A stretch of 32,146 nucleotides of DNA, from contig JAGVAV010000037.1 of assembly GCA_020060105.1 (NCBI GenBank), positions 1 to 32,146 on the forward strand, read 5' to 3'. The stretch comes from Candidatus Woesebacteria bacterium (GTDB taxonomy: Bacteria; Patescibacteriota; Microgenomatia; Woykebacterales; 2-01-FULL-43-14). The position numbers and the translations under genes are program-made. Numbering within the stretch: position 1 is the stretch's first letter; each line of letters starts with the position of its first letter. The notes under the pieces were generated by a model, which saw nothing but the letters and a program-made list of their open reading frames with translations, was not told the origin of the DNA and ran no database searches. Shown one piece after another: positions 1-7,127 of this stretch.

Positions 1-2
1 CT

Positions 3-155
3 CGCCGAGTTTACGGACATGAAAGCTCCGGCTATTACGGCGTGTATGGAATGCAGCAGATCGACATGACAATCAAGGAGTATAATTGGGCCCGAAAAAA
101 TTGTCCAGACACGATTTGGCCTGAAGACACCGAAGAAGGATACCGAGGGGATTAA
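3..155 (+). CDS. C-terminal end of a possible lysozyme/transglycosylase-like protein (5' truncated)
   Basis: An open frame enters from the left edge and ends at TAA 153-155, giving about 50 residues. The segment GYYGVYGMQQID resembles the Gly-Met-Gln-Ile stretch of lysozyme-like (SLT/GH23) folds, where the motif sits after the catalytic Glu; the catalytic part would lie outside the window. The rest is polar, with one further cysteine (RKNCPD). The protein at 23063-24772 has a comparable GVMQFE stretch in its lysozyme-like domain, so the same cell-wall-cutting theme is possible. No terminator is evident just after the stop. The family call is an inference from one short motif; it could equally be an unrelated protein. 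Confidence 0.4.
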   Translation, partial: RRVYGHESSGYYGVYGMQQIDMTIKEYNWARKNCPDTIWPEDTEEGYRGD

Positions 156-253
156 ATGGTGTCCTTCCCATCCGCTAACCGATTGGTATAAGATTGCAAA
201 TTCATTAGCCTACTCTCCCTAAAGATTATGTGAGGAAACAAACTTTTGATCAA

Positions 254-300
254 ATGGAAAAGAGAAGAGCCCCTTATCGCTTGTAAACGTTAAGAGGCTC
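254..300 (-). terminator. Intrinsic terminator downstream of the split orphan gene
   Basis: Read on the minus strand, a stem of about ten pairs (GAGCCTCTTA with TAAGGGGCTC, arms at 291-300 and 267-276, including a G-U pair) is followed by a T-rich run (TTCTCTTTT). It lies about 100 bases after the stop at 401, so it would close the transcription unit that starts at the promoter at 1305-1341. Confidence 0.6.
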
Positions 301-400
301 AATATATGTGACCTGACCACCAAAGCCTTGCGCGTAGGCGGGCGGAATCACAAGAAACAAGGAGAAAAGAAACTTAAGGCCTCAAGTCCTCAGTTTCAAG

Positions 401-742
401 TTATACCGCCGAGAAACCGGTCGCCGAGCCAAAGTCGTCGCCAACCTCGACAACACAGCGGCACATGAAGTGAAGCTCGCTGTCGATAAAGAGGAAGCAC
501 AGCGCCCTGTCGAAAACGTCCTCAGCCTCGAGCCTGTACTCGTCTCCCGGACAGTCAATGTAAAGGTGTTCGTCTGCCGTTAAGCGACCGGGGTTGGTCA
601 ACAACATATGGCCGACGAACCAGGCGGGAAGACAAAACTCTGCCGAATGGCGTTTGGTTACTTCCCGGCGAGACTCTTGGACGCCGTATCCAGCGTACTT
701 CTTCCCTGTCTGAGCGGGAATCACCAGGTAGTCGCCACAGGT
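401..742 (-). pseudogene. 3' part of a split orphan gene, separated by an in-frame TAA
   Basis: This frame continues exactly the frame of the open reading frame at 743-1252: both are in the same register and only the TAA at 743-745 separates them. Without that stop the junction would read IER-x-TCGDYLVIPAQTG, which reads as uninterrupted protein. The segment keeps a protein-like composition (for example HLYIDCPGDEYRLEAEDVF and a cysteine-containing tail), has no convincing ribosome binding site for an independent start at the GTG 722-724, and is followed by a terminator at 254-300. I recall similar proteins among uncharacterised CPR families where the two halves are one polypeptide, but cannot verify it here. 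A single CAA-to-TAA change would explain the split. Alternatives are a sequencing or assembly error, or genuine separate translation. Confidence 0.55.
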
Positions 743-1252
743 TTACCGCTCGATCAGCTGGATGCTCTCCGCCGCCGAAGCCAAAACTCTGACTCGATCA
801 GGAGTAAGCTCTCCGGCTCGACAATTATAGAAAGGTCGCTGATCGGCCAAGTGGCTCAGGATTGTCATCTCCAACAATCTTCCGTAGCCACTGACAAACG
901 GGTCATCGACTCCAAGCTTTTTAGCCACGCTGGTCAGCTTGGGAATCACGAACAAGCCATCCGCCTCTTGGGGAATGTTCCGCTGTTCCCACGCCAGCTG
1001 AAAGACATACAAGGAGTCCAAGTCTGGATAAACCTTCCTCAGAACCTCGATTTGTTCCTTGACTGACTTGGGTCTCCAAACCCCCCGAACCTTTCGCGTT
1101 AGCATTTCTCGGGTGAGAGTTCCGTTGCCGATCTGAACTAGAATGTCTGATGCTTCCACCAGACGCTGCAGTTCCTGCCTGCTGAATCCATGTTCGTCGA
1201 AGCGCTGGATAAGCGCCTTCAACGGACCCCATGCGGTGGTTTGAGTAGCCAC
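743..1252 (-). CDS. Orphan protein of unknown function, 169 residues (5' part of a split gene)
   Basis: Start GTG (1250-1252) is preceded by AAGGAG eight bases upstream. The protein is soluble, with an N-terminal helical segment (WGPLKALIQRFDEHGFSRQE) and no signal peptide or membrane helix. I do not recognise a domain. It ends at a TAA that interrupts a longer same-frame reading frame continuing to 401, so the product is probably a truncated form of a protein of about 280 residues. It has its own sigma70-type promoter at 1305-1341 with the CCTATAG box shared by four other orphan genes in the window. No neighbour is close enough to form an operon; upstream lies a GIY-YIG remnant. The existence of a coding region is well supported by promoter, ribosome binding site and terminator; the function is unknown. 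Confidence 0.65.
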   Translation of the reverse strand: MATQTTAWGPLKALIQRFDEHGFSRQELQRLVEASDILVQIGNGTLTREMLTRKVRGVWRPKSVKEQIEVLRKVYPDLDSLYVFQLAWEQRNIPQEADGLFVIPKLTSVAKKLGVDDPFVSGYGRLLEMTILSHLADQRPFYNCRAGELTPDRVRVLASAAESIQLIER

Positions 1253-1304
1253 TTGACCATCTCCTTCTTTTTTCTTTGCTTCTGCTTCCAGCAGAGCAGC
1301 TGTT

Positions 1305-1341
1305 ATTATATCAAAAAAAGAAACTAAAAGTCAACTATAGG
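1305..1341 (-). promoter_or_regulatory. Sigma70-type promoter with CCTATAG box (copy 1)
   Basis: On the minus strand: CCTATAG (1335-1341), then directly TTGACT (1329-1334), an 18-base spacer and TATAAT (1305-1310). It is about 50 bases before the GTG of the 743-1252 gene. The same CCTATA box next to a consensus -35 recurs at 1999-2035, 3140-3176, 31337-31374 and 32003-32041. Confidence 0.75.
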
Positions 1342-1422
1342 CTAGGTCGTATTGAGAAACGTTTGCGTCCTATCCGGGTACTAAGTGTTCGAACGTTAAA
1401 AATATTGATATGTCACAAGGGG

Positions 1423-1500
1423 TTAGATTAGGTGGTGGTTTCTAAAGGCGAATCCAGAAGCAGTTTTAAGATATTTCTCATCTCGGGAGATAAACCCCAT
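1423..1500 (-). pseudogene. C-terminal remnant of a GIY-YIG mini-protein
   Basis: A 25-codon reading frame on the minus strand contains DEKYLKTASGFAFRN, matching the C-terminal signature of the intact GIY-YIG proteins in this window (FEKYLKTASGRAF at 11580-11816). The N-terminal GIY-YIG core is missing. A short palindrome of the GCC-TT-GGC type (1496-1519, arms CCCA/TGGG) sits exactly at the start of the remnant, suggesting that the repeat is at the breakpoint. The rest of the 1253-1606 stretch holds the promoter at 1305, this remnant and the terminator at 1555; nothing else is evident. Confidence 0.55.
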
Positions 1501-1554
1501 GTAGCCTTGGCGAAGTGGGATGGCTCCGATTGGTAAAGGGTGTTAGAATTCTTT

Positions 1555-1601
1555 GGAAAAAAGACAAAGCGCCCCGAAAGACCGAAATCTTCAAGGGCGC
1601 T
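1555..1601 (-). terminator. Intrinsic terminator after the 1607-1966 gene
   Basis: On the minus strand AGCGCCC (1595-1601) pairs with GGGCGCT (1568-1574); the stem can extend inward through TTGAAGA/TCTTTCG with one mismatch. A T-rich tract (TTGTCTTTTTT) follows. The hairpin starts just after the stop codon of the gene ending at 1607. Confidence 0.75.
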
Positions 1602-1606
1602 AAAAG

Positions 1607-1966
1607 TTAGTGCCTACAGAAAAAGGTCTGGACAAATGCCTCTGCGTCAGAGATCAGATCCGCTACGTCAGTGAAGGGGTATTCCTGCTCCAGAAACTCC
1701 TTCGACAAAGGAAAGGAGTCTCCTCTTCTAACAAACTTGACGTGGCCACACTTACCGTGTGTCACATTCCACCCGGGAACCACCATCCCCCGGCCGAGGA
1801 GACGAAGATTCCTGTCACGAGGAGGGAATTGAACAACTATAATCCTTTCTGCTTCCTCCCCTTCCTCTGTCACAACCGTGTCCCCGCAAGCGCAAATGTA
1901 AGTCCACCCTGCAGGAACAGGCCCTAAGGCCGCCATCAGTCCAGCGTCTTTCACTGTCTTTGACAC
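1607..1966 (-). CDS. Orphan protein of unknown function, 119 residues
   Basis: The best start is GTG 1964-1966 (VSKTVKDAG), because AGGAGA sits seven bases upstream; a longer frame from a TTG at 1981 would include the ribosome binding site itself. The protein has paired cysteines (CAC in YICACGD) and a later CGH (HGKCGHVKF), which could form a small zinc-binding knuckle, with a central strand-rich segment (IIVVQFPPRDRNLRLL). No signal peptide or membrane helix. I do not recognise the family. It is a single-gene unit: promoter with CCTATAG box at 1999-2035, terminator at 1555-1601. Zinc binding is inference from cysteine spacing only. Confidence 0.7.
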   Translation of the reverse strand: MSKTVKDAGLMAALGPVPAGWTYICACGDTVVTEEGEEAERIIVVQFPPRDRNLRLLGRGMVVPGWNVTHGKCGHVKFVRRGDSFPLSKEFLEQEYPFTDVADLISDAEAFVQTFFCRH

Positions 1967-1998
1967 CTTGTTTCTCCTCAAAGAATATTTTGACAGTA

Positions 1999-2035
1999 AT
2001 TATACCTCATTTTAAGCAAAAAGTCAAACTATAGG
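1999..2035 (-). promoter_or_regulatory. Sigma70-type promoter with CCTATAG box (copy 2)
   Basis: On the minus strand: CCTATAG (2029-2035), one T, TTGACT (2022-2027), a 17-base spacer and TATAAT (1999-2004). It lies about 35 bases upstream of the GTG of the gene ending at 1607. Confidence 0.8.
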
Positions 2036-2124
2036 TTGTATTTCTGCTTTGTGGGTATGTGAGAATGAGAAAAATATATTGCTGTATCAGATAAATTAGG
2101 GGTAAAAATCAATGGCTCAAGTGA

Positions 2125-2379
2125 TTATTTAGATAATGTTTCTTTGAGCATTAAATTTAGGCTTGTTCTGCCCCTGCCAGTTTTAAAATACTTCTCCCGT
2201 CTTAAAGCGTCGTACTTGTTTTCGTAGGCTTCATAGAAAATTAGTTTGAAGGGTTTTCGAGGATTGGTGGCTAGAGACTTACCCTCATTATGCTCAGTAA
2301 GTCTTTGTCTCAAGTTAGAGGTAAAACCGATGTAAAGCCCGTTATCTTTGAGGCTTTTGAGAACATAAACGTAAAACAT
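2125..2379 (-). CDS. GIY-YIG domain mini-protein (YhbQ/UvrC-N type endonuclease fold)
   Basis: 84 residues that consist of one GIY-YIG nuclease module: strand motif YVYVLKS at residues 3-9, LYIGFTSNLRQRLTEH at about 15-30 with the conserved Arg and His, and the Glu-containing helix RREKYFKTGRGR at about 60-71. This family cuts DNA as part of UvrC and homing enzymes; the stand-alone form has no settled role. It is one of three intact copies in the window (also 8053 and 11580) plus a remnant at 1423-1500. GAGAG precedes the ATG by four bases. It may be a mobile passenger gene; activity is not testable from sequence, but the expected catalytic residues are present. Confidence 0.85.
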   Translation of the reverse strand: MFYVYVLKSLKDNGLYIGFTSNLRQRLTEHNEGKSLATNPRKPFKLIFYEAYENKYDALRREKYFKTGRGRTSLNLMLKETLSK

Positions 2380-2418
2380 TTTTACTCTCTAGTAATGCTG
2401 CCAGAAACATTTTGGAAT

Positions 2419-2543
2419 GGCTCCGCCACGTACCGAATTTTGAGCAGGTTATTTTCACCTCCAACGCAAAATGTTAAACAGTTTCTGATGAAAAACTAGC
2501 CTTAGAGTATCAAATGCTCAAAGCCTGGTACGTGGCTCGGAGC
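2419..2543. repeat. Candidate 125-bp inverted-repeat element (MITE-like)
   Basis: Imperfect terminal inverted repeats of about 28 bases flank a core of about 70 bases. The left arm begins GCTCCGCCACGTACC (2420-2434) and ends TTTGAGCA (2439-2446); the right arm is TGCTCAAA (2515-2522) then GGTACGTGGCTCGGAGC (2527-2543). Both outer and inner parts are complementary, with small offsets. No coding capacity. It could instead be a long transcribed hairpin. Confidence 0.45.
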
Positions 2544-2579
2544 GGTAAAGGATGTTAGAAATTTTTACTACTAGTTTAA

Positions 2580-2624
2580 ACCAATAATTAGGGGCTGTTG
2601 ATACATTGCTGCACCAAAAGCCCC
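2580..2624 (-). terminator. Possible terminator after the 2649-3104 gene
   Basis: On the minus strand GGGGCT (2619-2624) pairs with AGCCCC (2591-2596), with an inner TTGGT/ATCAA extension. The following tract (TAATTATTGG) is only moderately T-rich, so the call is tentative. Confidence 0.4.
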
Positions 2625-2648
2625 AACAAGAAGAAATTCCAGATAACC

Positions 2649-3104
2649 CTACCGGCTTTGCCAGATCTTTCTCGCTTCGTTCTTCGTGAACCACCTTTCT
2701 GGACAACCTAAATCCTTAAACTCAGGGGCCTTACTTAGTAGAGCGAGAGCTAGCACTTTCGCCTTCCTTTCAAGTTCTGAATCGTGGATCTGTCGCCAGT
2801 CCTTGTCCAGAAGCTGGGAGTAGAGGTACTCGTCGGCGGTGAAATCCAGGGCGATCACGTAGCTAGCTGGGCCTTGGCCAAAATCTGTCGTTACCTCGAA
2901 ATGGCATTTGTTCCAACCCAGGTCACAAAACTCGAGACCGAAAACAATGCCTGAAGGTATATCGGCAATTGGTCTTTCAGACGTCAAGTCGACATTGAAC
3001 CAGTTGCCACCGCGAAGCTCTTCTGCTCGAGTGACCCGCCAAAGATCACCCAATACGTCACCAACTTTAGGAAGCACGATTGGTTGATCTAGAATTCTTG
3101 GCAT
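2649..3104 (-). CDS. Orphan protein of unknown function, 151 residues
   Basis: Two ATG codons lie close together; the second (3102-3104, MPRILDQP) is preferred because AGAGGAG stands six bases before it, while the first ATG touches that site. The protein is soluble and rather acidic, with a strand-rich first half (VLPKVGDVLGDLWRVTRAEE; VFGLEFCDLGWNKCHFEV) and a helical C-terminal half (ELERKAKVLALALLSKAPEF). No known domain recognised. It is a monocistronic unit with a CCTATAG-box promoter at 3140-3176 and a possible terminator at 2580-2624, matching the architecture of the other orphan genes at 743, 1607, 29275 and 31461. Confidence 0.7.
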   Translation of the reverse strand: MPRILDQPIVLPKVGDVLGDLWRVTRAEELRGGNWFNVDLTSERPIADIPSGIVFGLEFCDLGWNKCHFEVTTDFGQGPASYVIALDFTADEYLYSQLLDKDWRQIHDSELERKAKVLALALLSKAPEFKDLGCPERWFTKNEARKIWQSR

Positions 3105-3139
3105 TTTCATCTCCTCTCTCTTTTAGTTAATTGTGGATT

Positions 3140-3176
3140 ATTATATCAAAAAATCGGGGGAAAGTCAAACTATAGG
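3140..3176 (-). promoter_or_regulatory. Sigma70-type promoter with CCTATAG box (copy 3)
   Basis: On the minus strand: CCTATAG (3170-3176), one T, TTGACT (3163-3168), a 17-base spacer and TATAAT (3140-3145), about 36 bases upstream of the ATG of the 2649-3104 gene. Confidence 0.8.
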
Positions 3177-3246
3177 TTGAATCCTCAGTTTGTGGTAAAT
3201 GGAAAATAGGTTGATGTGTTAAGATATTTTAGAGTTAAAAAATCAA

Positions 3247-3321
3247 TGGCTCCGGCGGAGGGATTCGAACCCCCAACCAAGGGATTAACAGTCCCCTGCT
3301 CTACCGTTGAGCTACACCGGA
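3247..3321 (-). tRNA. tRNA-Asn (anticodon GTT)
   Basis: Cloverleaf on the minus strand: acceptor TCCGGTG/CGCCGGA, anticodon loop CTGTTAA giving GTT, T-loop GGTTCGAATCC, discriminator G and encoded CCA (3247-3249). Unlike several other RNA genes here it is followed directly by a T-run (ATTGATTTTTTA) rather than a palindrome. Confidence 0.95.
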
Positions 3322-3347
3322 ATGACGAGGCTCAAAATAGCTTCCAT

Positions 3348-3377
3348 ATTATACCACTCTGAAAACTCAAAACGCAA
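3348..3377 (-). promoter_or_regulatory. Possible promoter of tRNA-Asn
   Basis: On the minus strand TTGCGT (3372-3377), an 18-base spacer and TATAAT (3348-3353), about 27 bases before the tRNA 5' end. No CCTATA box. The remainder of 3378-3554 holds AT-rich sequence and one palindrome (3486-3509). Confidence 0.5.
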
Positions 3378-3485
3378 AGGCTAGTGGTAAAAATAACGGC
3401 TAAAATCCTAAACAATGTTCAAATTCATAAAACGATTGGTAAACTAGGAACGGAGATAAATATTTTCGCTTCGCTAGATTTCTCT

Positions 3486-3509
3486 CCTCCTTCGCTAAAG
3501 CTCCGGAGG
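3486..3509. repeat. Palindromic repeat of the GCTTTAGC family
   Basis: CCTCC ... GGAGG arms around the core seen across this window (GCTTTAGCGAAG on the minus strand). It lies downstream of the rpoD stop and could serve as a weak transcript end, but no T-run follows. Confidence 0.6.
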
Positions 3510-3554
3510 ATGGAAGTGACGAAAGTTTGCGCCTTGATCTTTGCACTAAACAAT

Positions 3555-4643
3555 TTATTCTAAATAGTCTCTTAATTTCTTGGATCTAGTCGGGTGGCGG
3601 AGCTTTCGGAGAGCTTTAGCCTCTATCTGGCGAATCCTTTCCCGAGTCACTCCAAATTCCTTCCCCACTTCCTCTAAAGTTCTCTGCCGGCCGTCTTCCA
3701 AGCCAAAGCGCAACCGCAGCACTTTTCTTTCCCGATCGTTAAGAGTATCTAAAACCTCGCCAACGTGGGCCTTCAAAAGCTCATGAGAAGCGGCATCCTC
3801 TGGGCGCACTTCTTCGTCGGGAATAAAGTCGCCCAAAGTCGAGTCTTTTTCTTCCCCAACCGGAGCCTCTAAAGAGGTCGGTTCCTGGGAAACTTTAACA
3901 ATCTCCCGAACTTTATCGACTTCAATCCCCATCTCCCGAGCGATTTCTTCCGGCGAAGGATCCCGGCCCAGTTCCTGCATTAACTTTCGGTGCGTCCGAA
4001 CGTAACGGTTAATCGTTTCCACCATGTGAACGGGAATTCGAATGGTCCTGGCCTGATCGGCAATGGCCCGAGTAATGGCCTGGCGAATCCACCAAGTCGC
4101 GTACGTGGAAAACTTAAAACCCTTTTGCCAATCAAACTTCTCAACCGCCCGGATCAAACCAATGTTTCCCTCCTGAATCAAATCGAGTAAGGATAATCCT
4201 CGACCCACGTATTTTTTCGCGATCGAAACAACCAAACGAAGGTTGGCCTGGACTAATTTCTCTACCGCTTCTAGGTCACCTTTCTCGGCTCTCTTGGCTA
4301 AGGCCACTTCCTCCTCTGATTTTAACAAAGGAATCCGACCAATTTCTTTAAGATACATTCTCACCGGATCGGTAATGTAGCTTTCCTCTACCGCCGTGAT
4401 AACTTCCAACTCTTTTTCTAACTCTGAGGGTTTGTGTTCAGCGGCCGGATTATCGCCGGCTTCCTCTGAACCGACTTCAAAAACATCAATCCCTTCCTCT
4501 GCTAATTGGCTATAAAGCTCATCCAGAGCCGCTAAATTAGTTTCCGCCTCCGGAAAAAGAGCCAAAATTTCATCTTGAGTCACAAAACCATGTTCCCGAC
4601 CTCGATTAATAATTTCCTGAGCTGGTGAAAGCCCTTTAGCCAT
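3555..4643 (-). CDS. rpoD: Primary RNA polymerase sigma factor (sigma70/RpoD)
   Basis: 362 residues. Region 1.1-like N-terminus (about 5-57), region 1.2 ([16 protein letters not shown], from about 91), region 2 (about 125-197, with [22 protein letters not shown] and the -10-binding [13 protein letters not shown]), region 3 (about 205-280) and region 4 (about 295-355, with [11 protein letters not shown] and the helix-turn-helix [20 protein letters not shown]). It directs RNA polymerase to the TTGACA/TATAAT promoters seen throughout the window. GAGGAG precedes the ATG by eight to nine bases. dnaG ends 20 bases upstream on the same strand, the classic macromolecular-synthesis pairing (dnaG-rpoD), so the two are probably cotranscribed. 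Length and motifs are normal for a compact bacterial RpoD. Confidence 0.97.
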   Translation of the reverse strand: MAKGLSPAQEIINRGREHGFVTQDEILALFPEAETNLAALDELYSQLAEEGIDVFEVGSEEAGDNPAAEHKPSELEKELEVITAVEESYITDPVRMYLKEIGRIPLLKSEEEVALAKRAEKGDLEAVEKLVQANLRLVVSIAKKYVGRGLSLLDLIQEGNIGLIRAVEKFDWQKGFKFSTYATWWIRQAITRAIADQARTIRIPVHMVETINRYVRTHRKLMQELGRDPSPEEIAREMGIEVDKVREIVKVSQEPTSLEAPVGEEKDSTLGDFIPDEEVRPEDAASHELLKAHVGEVLDTLNDRERKVLRLRFGLEDGRQRTLEEVGKEFGVTRERIRQIEAKALRKLRHPTRSKKLRDYLE

Positions 4644-4663
4644 AAGTTTTTCTCCTCAACAAC

Positions 4664-6493
4664 TCAATTATACTTTTTCAACTGTAAAGTTAGATCACGA
4701 AACTCTTTACGTAACAGTTCCAATTTTACCATATCATTCAAGATTTCGGCTTGCTTTACTTCTAGGGCCAGTTTTTTCAATCTCCGACGTAAGTTTAAAC
4801 TTTTCAGCTCATTAACACAAGCCCTAAATTCCTTCTCTAGTCTTTCCTCATCTTCAAGTAAATAGTCTTCTATTTCTGTCAACAATAACTCATCCACCAA
4901 ACTCACTAACTCTCCCGGCAAATCCAAAACATACTTTTTTACCTTAAAGCCTTCTTTGTCTTGGCAAAACAGTTGATGCCTTTCGTAAAGAACTCTCAGC
5001 TTTTCATTCAAGAAGTCTGTGGCCATCAACTCTTGGGATCGAATTTTTGTCTGTAGCAACAAACTCAGTAAATATCTTTCTAAAACCTCGCCCCGATCCA
5101 ACCGAACGGGAGGTTTTGATGGATAAGTGTTTATCGAGGACGCAGACTTACTGGTCTCAGCTCTTTTTCCCAAAACCTTTACCAAAGCCGATTCCTCCAC
5201 TCCTAGAAGGCTGGCTAGCCTCTGAAGATAGTGTGAACGGGCTATCTCGTCATCTAGTTTTTTTAACAAAGGCAAAACTTCGGCGCTGATCTTCCGCTTA
5301 CCTTCCAATGTCTCCAACCCATGGCGAGAAACAGCCGAAGATAAATAATAATCATAAATGGGAATGGATTCCCTCACGCTTTCCTGCCAAATTTTTGGAC
5401 TTTTACGGGCGCACTCATCCGGATCTTTCCCAACCTTTGGTTGAATAATACTTATGTTCAGTCCGGTGTTTTCCGCCATTTCTATCGCCCTTTTACTAGC
5501 AGCATAGCCAGCGGAGTCTAAATCAAAGCAAAGGCCGATGTTGGAAGTGTAACGGTTAAGTAATTGCAATTGAGGGAAGGTCAAAGCCGTTCCTAAAGGA
5601 GCCGCCACATTCTTTACCCCCGCTTGACAAGAAGAAATCACGTCCAAATTACCCTCTACCAGAACTACTTGATTTACCTTTTTTATCTCTTCTTTGGCAA
5701 AATAAAGACCATACAAAGTTCTTCCCTTGTCAAAAACAATTGTTTCCGGGCTATTTAAGTATTTAGGCCCACCTTCGCCAAGGCTTCGGTGGGCAAGCCC
5801 GCCCGCAAGGTCTGATTCTGGCTCACGGGTAGGCTCCTCTGAGCCTAGCACGCGCCCGGAAAATCCAACCACCTCGCCCCGAACGTCATGAACCGGAAAG
5901 ATGATTCTTCCCCGAAAACGATCGTAAAACCCCTCCCCCCTGCCTGACGAAACGATCAATCCAGTCGCTAGTAAATCTTGCAAACTAAAACCCTTCTTGG
6001 TTAAATATTTCGCCACAAACTCCCATTGATCGGGGGCGTAGCCTAGCTGAAACTTTTTAATTGAATTAAGCGTCAAACCCCGTTCCTTCAAATAACCTAA
6101 GGCCTTCGCCCCGGAAGGGTGCTCTAGCAACACCCGGCTATACAGTTGAGCGGTGGTTTTATTAATCAAAAACACCCTTTCCTTCTGCTCCTCAATTGGC
6201 GAAGGATGATACTCTTTCAGCGCCACTCCCGCTCTCTTCGCCAGTTGTTTTAAAGCTTCCCCAAACTCTATCCCTTCCAATTTCATTAGGAAATTATAAA
6301 TATCGCCACCCTCCCCGCAACCAAAACACTTATAGATCCCTCTCTCTTGAGAAACCATGAAAGAGGGAGTTTTTTCACTGTGGAAAGGGCAATTAGCTTT
6401 GTAATTTCGGCCCGCTTTTTTCAGGGGAATATATTCAGAAATAAGACTGACAATGTCAGTTTTTGACTTGACTTCCTCTATTTGACTATCCAC
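4664..6493 (-). CDS. dnaG: DNA primase DnaG with an in-frame repeat-derived insertion
   Basis: 609 residues from GTG 6491-6493, with GGGAG upstream. It makes RNA primers at the replication fork. CHC2 zinc finger at the N-terminus (C35, H38, C56, C59 in CPFH...CFGC), catalytic core about 115-215, Toprim domain with VVLVEGNLDVI (E280) and the DLDSAG acidic motif, then a helicase-binding C-terminal region. Odd feature: between GRVLG and PKYLNSPET, which are nearly adjacent in other DnaG proteins, there are about 22-26 extra residues (about 218-242) rich in Gly, Glu and Arg, encoded by palindromic repeat DNA (5767-5847). The reading frame is kept. rpoD follows 20 bases downstream. Confidence 0.97.
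   Translation of the reverse strand: MDSQIEEVKSKTDIVSLISEYIPLKKAGRNYKANCPFHSEKTPSFMVSQERGIYKCFGCGEGGDIYNFLMKLEGIEFGEALKQLAKRAGVALKEYHPSPIEEQKERVFLINKTTAQLYSRVLLEHPSGAKALGYLKERGLTLNSIKKFQLGYAPDQWEFVAKYLTKKGFSLQDLLATGLIVSSGRGEGFYDRFRGRIIFPVHDVRGEVVGFSGRVLGSEEPTREPESDLAGGLAHRSLGEGGPKYLNSPETIVFDKGRTLYGLYFAKEEIKKVNQVVLVEGNLDVISSCQAGVKNVAAPLGTALTFPQLQLLNRYTSNIGLCFDLDSAGYAASKRAIEMAENTGLNISIIQPKVGKDPDECARKSPKIWQESVRESIPIYDYYLSSAVSRHGLETLEGKRKISAEVLPLLKKLDDEIARSHYLQRLASLLGVEESALVKVLGKRAETSKSASSINTYPSKPPVRLDRGEVLERYLLSLLLQTKIRSQELMATDFLNEKLRVLYERHQLFCQDKEGFKVKKYVLDLPGELVSLVDELLLTEIEDYLLEDEERLEKEFRACVNELKSLNLRRRLKKLALEVKQAEILNDMVKLELLRKEFRDLTLQLKKYN
5767..5847. repeat. Palindromic repeats inserted in frame within dnaG
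   Basis: Two hairpin-forming palindromes: GCCCACC/GGTGGGC (5767-5794) around a GAAGCCTTGGCGAA core (minus strand), and TAGGCTC-4-GAGCCTA (5830-5847). The first has the same design as the palindromes near RNA genes in this window (arms variable, core GAAGC-TT-GCG). Together they encode the extra segment of DnaG between two motifs that are close together in other primases. Confidence 0.7.
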
Positions 6494-6559
6494 TTATTAA
6501 TCTCCCTAAACTGGTTCTCTAAACAGTGACGGGTGTCTACCTTCGTTGATAATTGCAGT

Positions 6560-7123
6560 TTAACCGGGGAAAAGCAGTTTGTAAAGCTCCTGTCGAAACT
6601 TTGGATCAAGACGAGCTCGCCAGAGAGTGCCGACAAGTTCTTTTTCATAAAAAGAAGGGTCTTCTGAAAGCATTATAAACTCGTTGAAGCTGACTAACTT
6701 AAGGTCAATTCTTTCTCCCGCGTCTAGCTGAGGGGCCCGATCGTAAGAGCAACCTCGAGCCACAAAAATATAAACCGTCCAGACGATCTTACTTACTGGA
6801 TTTAGCTCTTTCCACAACATCCAGTCTCTCGAGACATAACCAGTTTCTTCAAGCAACTCTCGTTTGGCTGCCGATAAGGGCTCCTCGCCTTCATCACAAC
6901 AGCCGCCGGGCAAAGAAGGAAAGGGTACTGGCTGATCCGGCTGGCTCTGGGCCTGGAGAATGATCTTATCTCCAACTGTAGCAATCACTTGGGCGGTATC
7001 CGGTCTTTTCAAGCGCTCAAAAGTCGCAATGCTGTCATCATACATCTTTTGTTCCCACTGCCAAACCTCAAAAATCACGCCTTTGAAAACTCTTTTAGCG
7101 TTTTCGGGTAGCTCATTTCTCAT
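6560..7123 (-). CDS. NUDIX hydrolase, ADP-ribose pyrophosphatase-like
   Basis: 187 residues. A complete NUDIX box G-x5-E-x7-REL-x-EETG lies at about residues 74-96 (GCCDEGE ... KRELLEETGY), so metal-dependent hydrolysis of a nucleoside diphosphate linked to another moiety is expected; the size and long N-terminal strand region resemble ADP-ribose/sugar-nucleotide hydrolases, but substrate cannot be read from sequence. Its start is four bases after the stop of the dehydrogenase gene (7128-8042), and dnaG begins 66 bases downstream, so 8289-to-3555 may be a single minus-strand transcription unit. No cofactor pathway link is visible beyond both neighbours being nucleotide-binding enzymes. Confidence 0.88.
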   Translation of the reverse strand: MRNELPENAKRVFKGVIFEVWQWEQKMYDDSIATFERLKRPDTAQVIATVGDKIILQAQSQPDQPVPFPSLPGGCCDEGEEPLSAAKRELLEETGYVSRDWMLWKELNPVSKIVWTVYIFVARGCSYDRAPQLDAGERIDLKLVSFNEFIMLSEDPSFYEKELVGTLWRARLDPKFRQELYKLLFPG

Positions 7124-7127
7124 AAAT

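Noticed and set aside
608-1066. A 152-codon plus-strand frame over the orphan gene at 743-1252
   Set aside because: No ribosome binding site or promoter on the plus strand, and the minus-strand frame has promoter, start site and terminator.
2290-2499. A 69-codon plus-strand frame over the GIY-YIG gene start and the inverted-repeat element
   Set aside because: Starts inside the antisense of a clear GIY-YIG gene and has no ribosome binding site.
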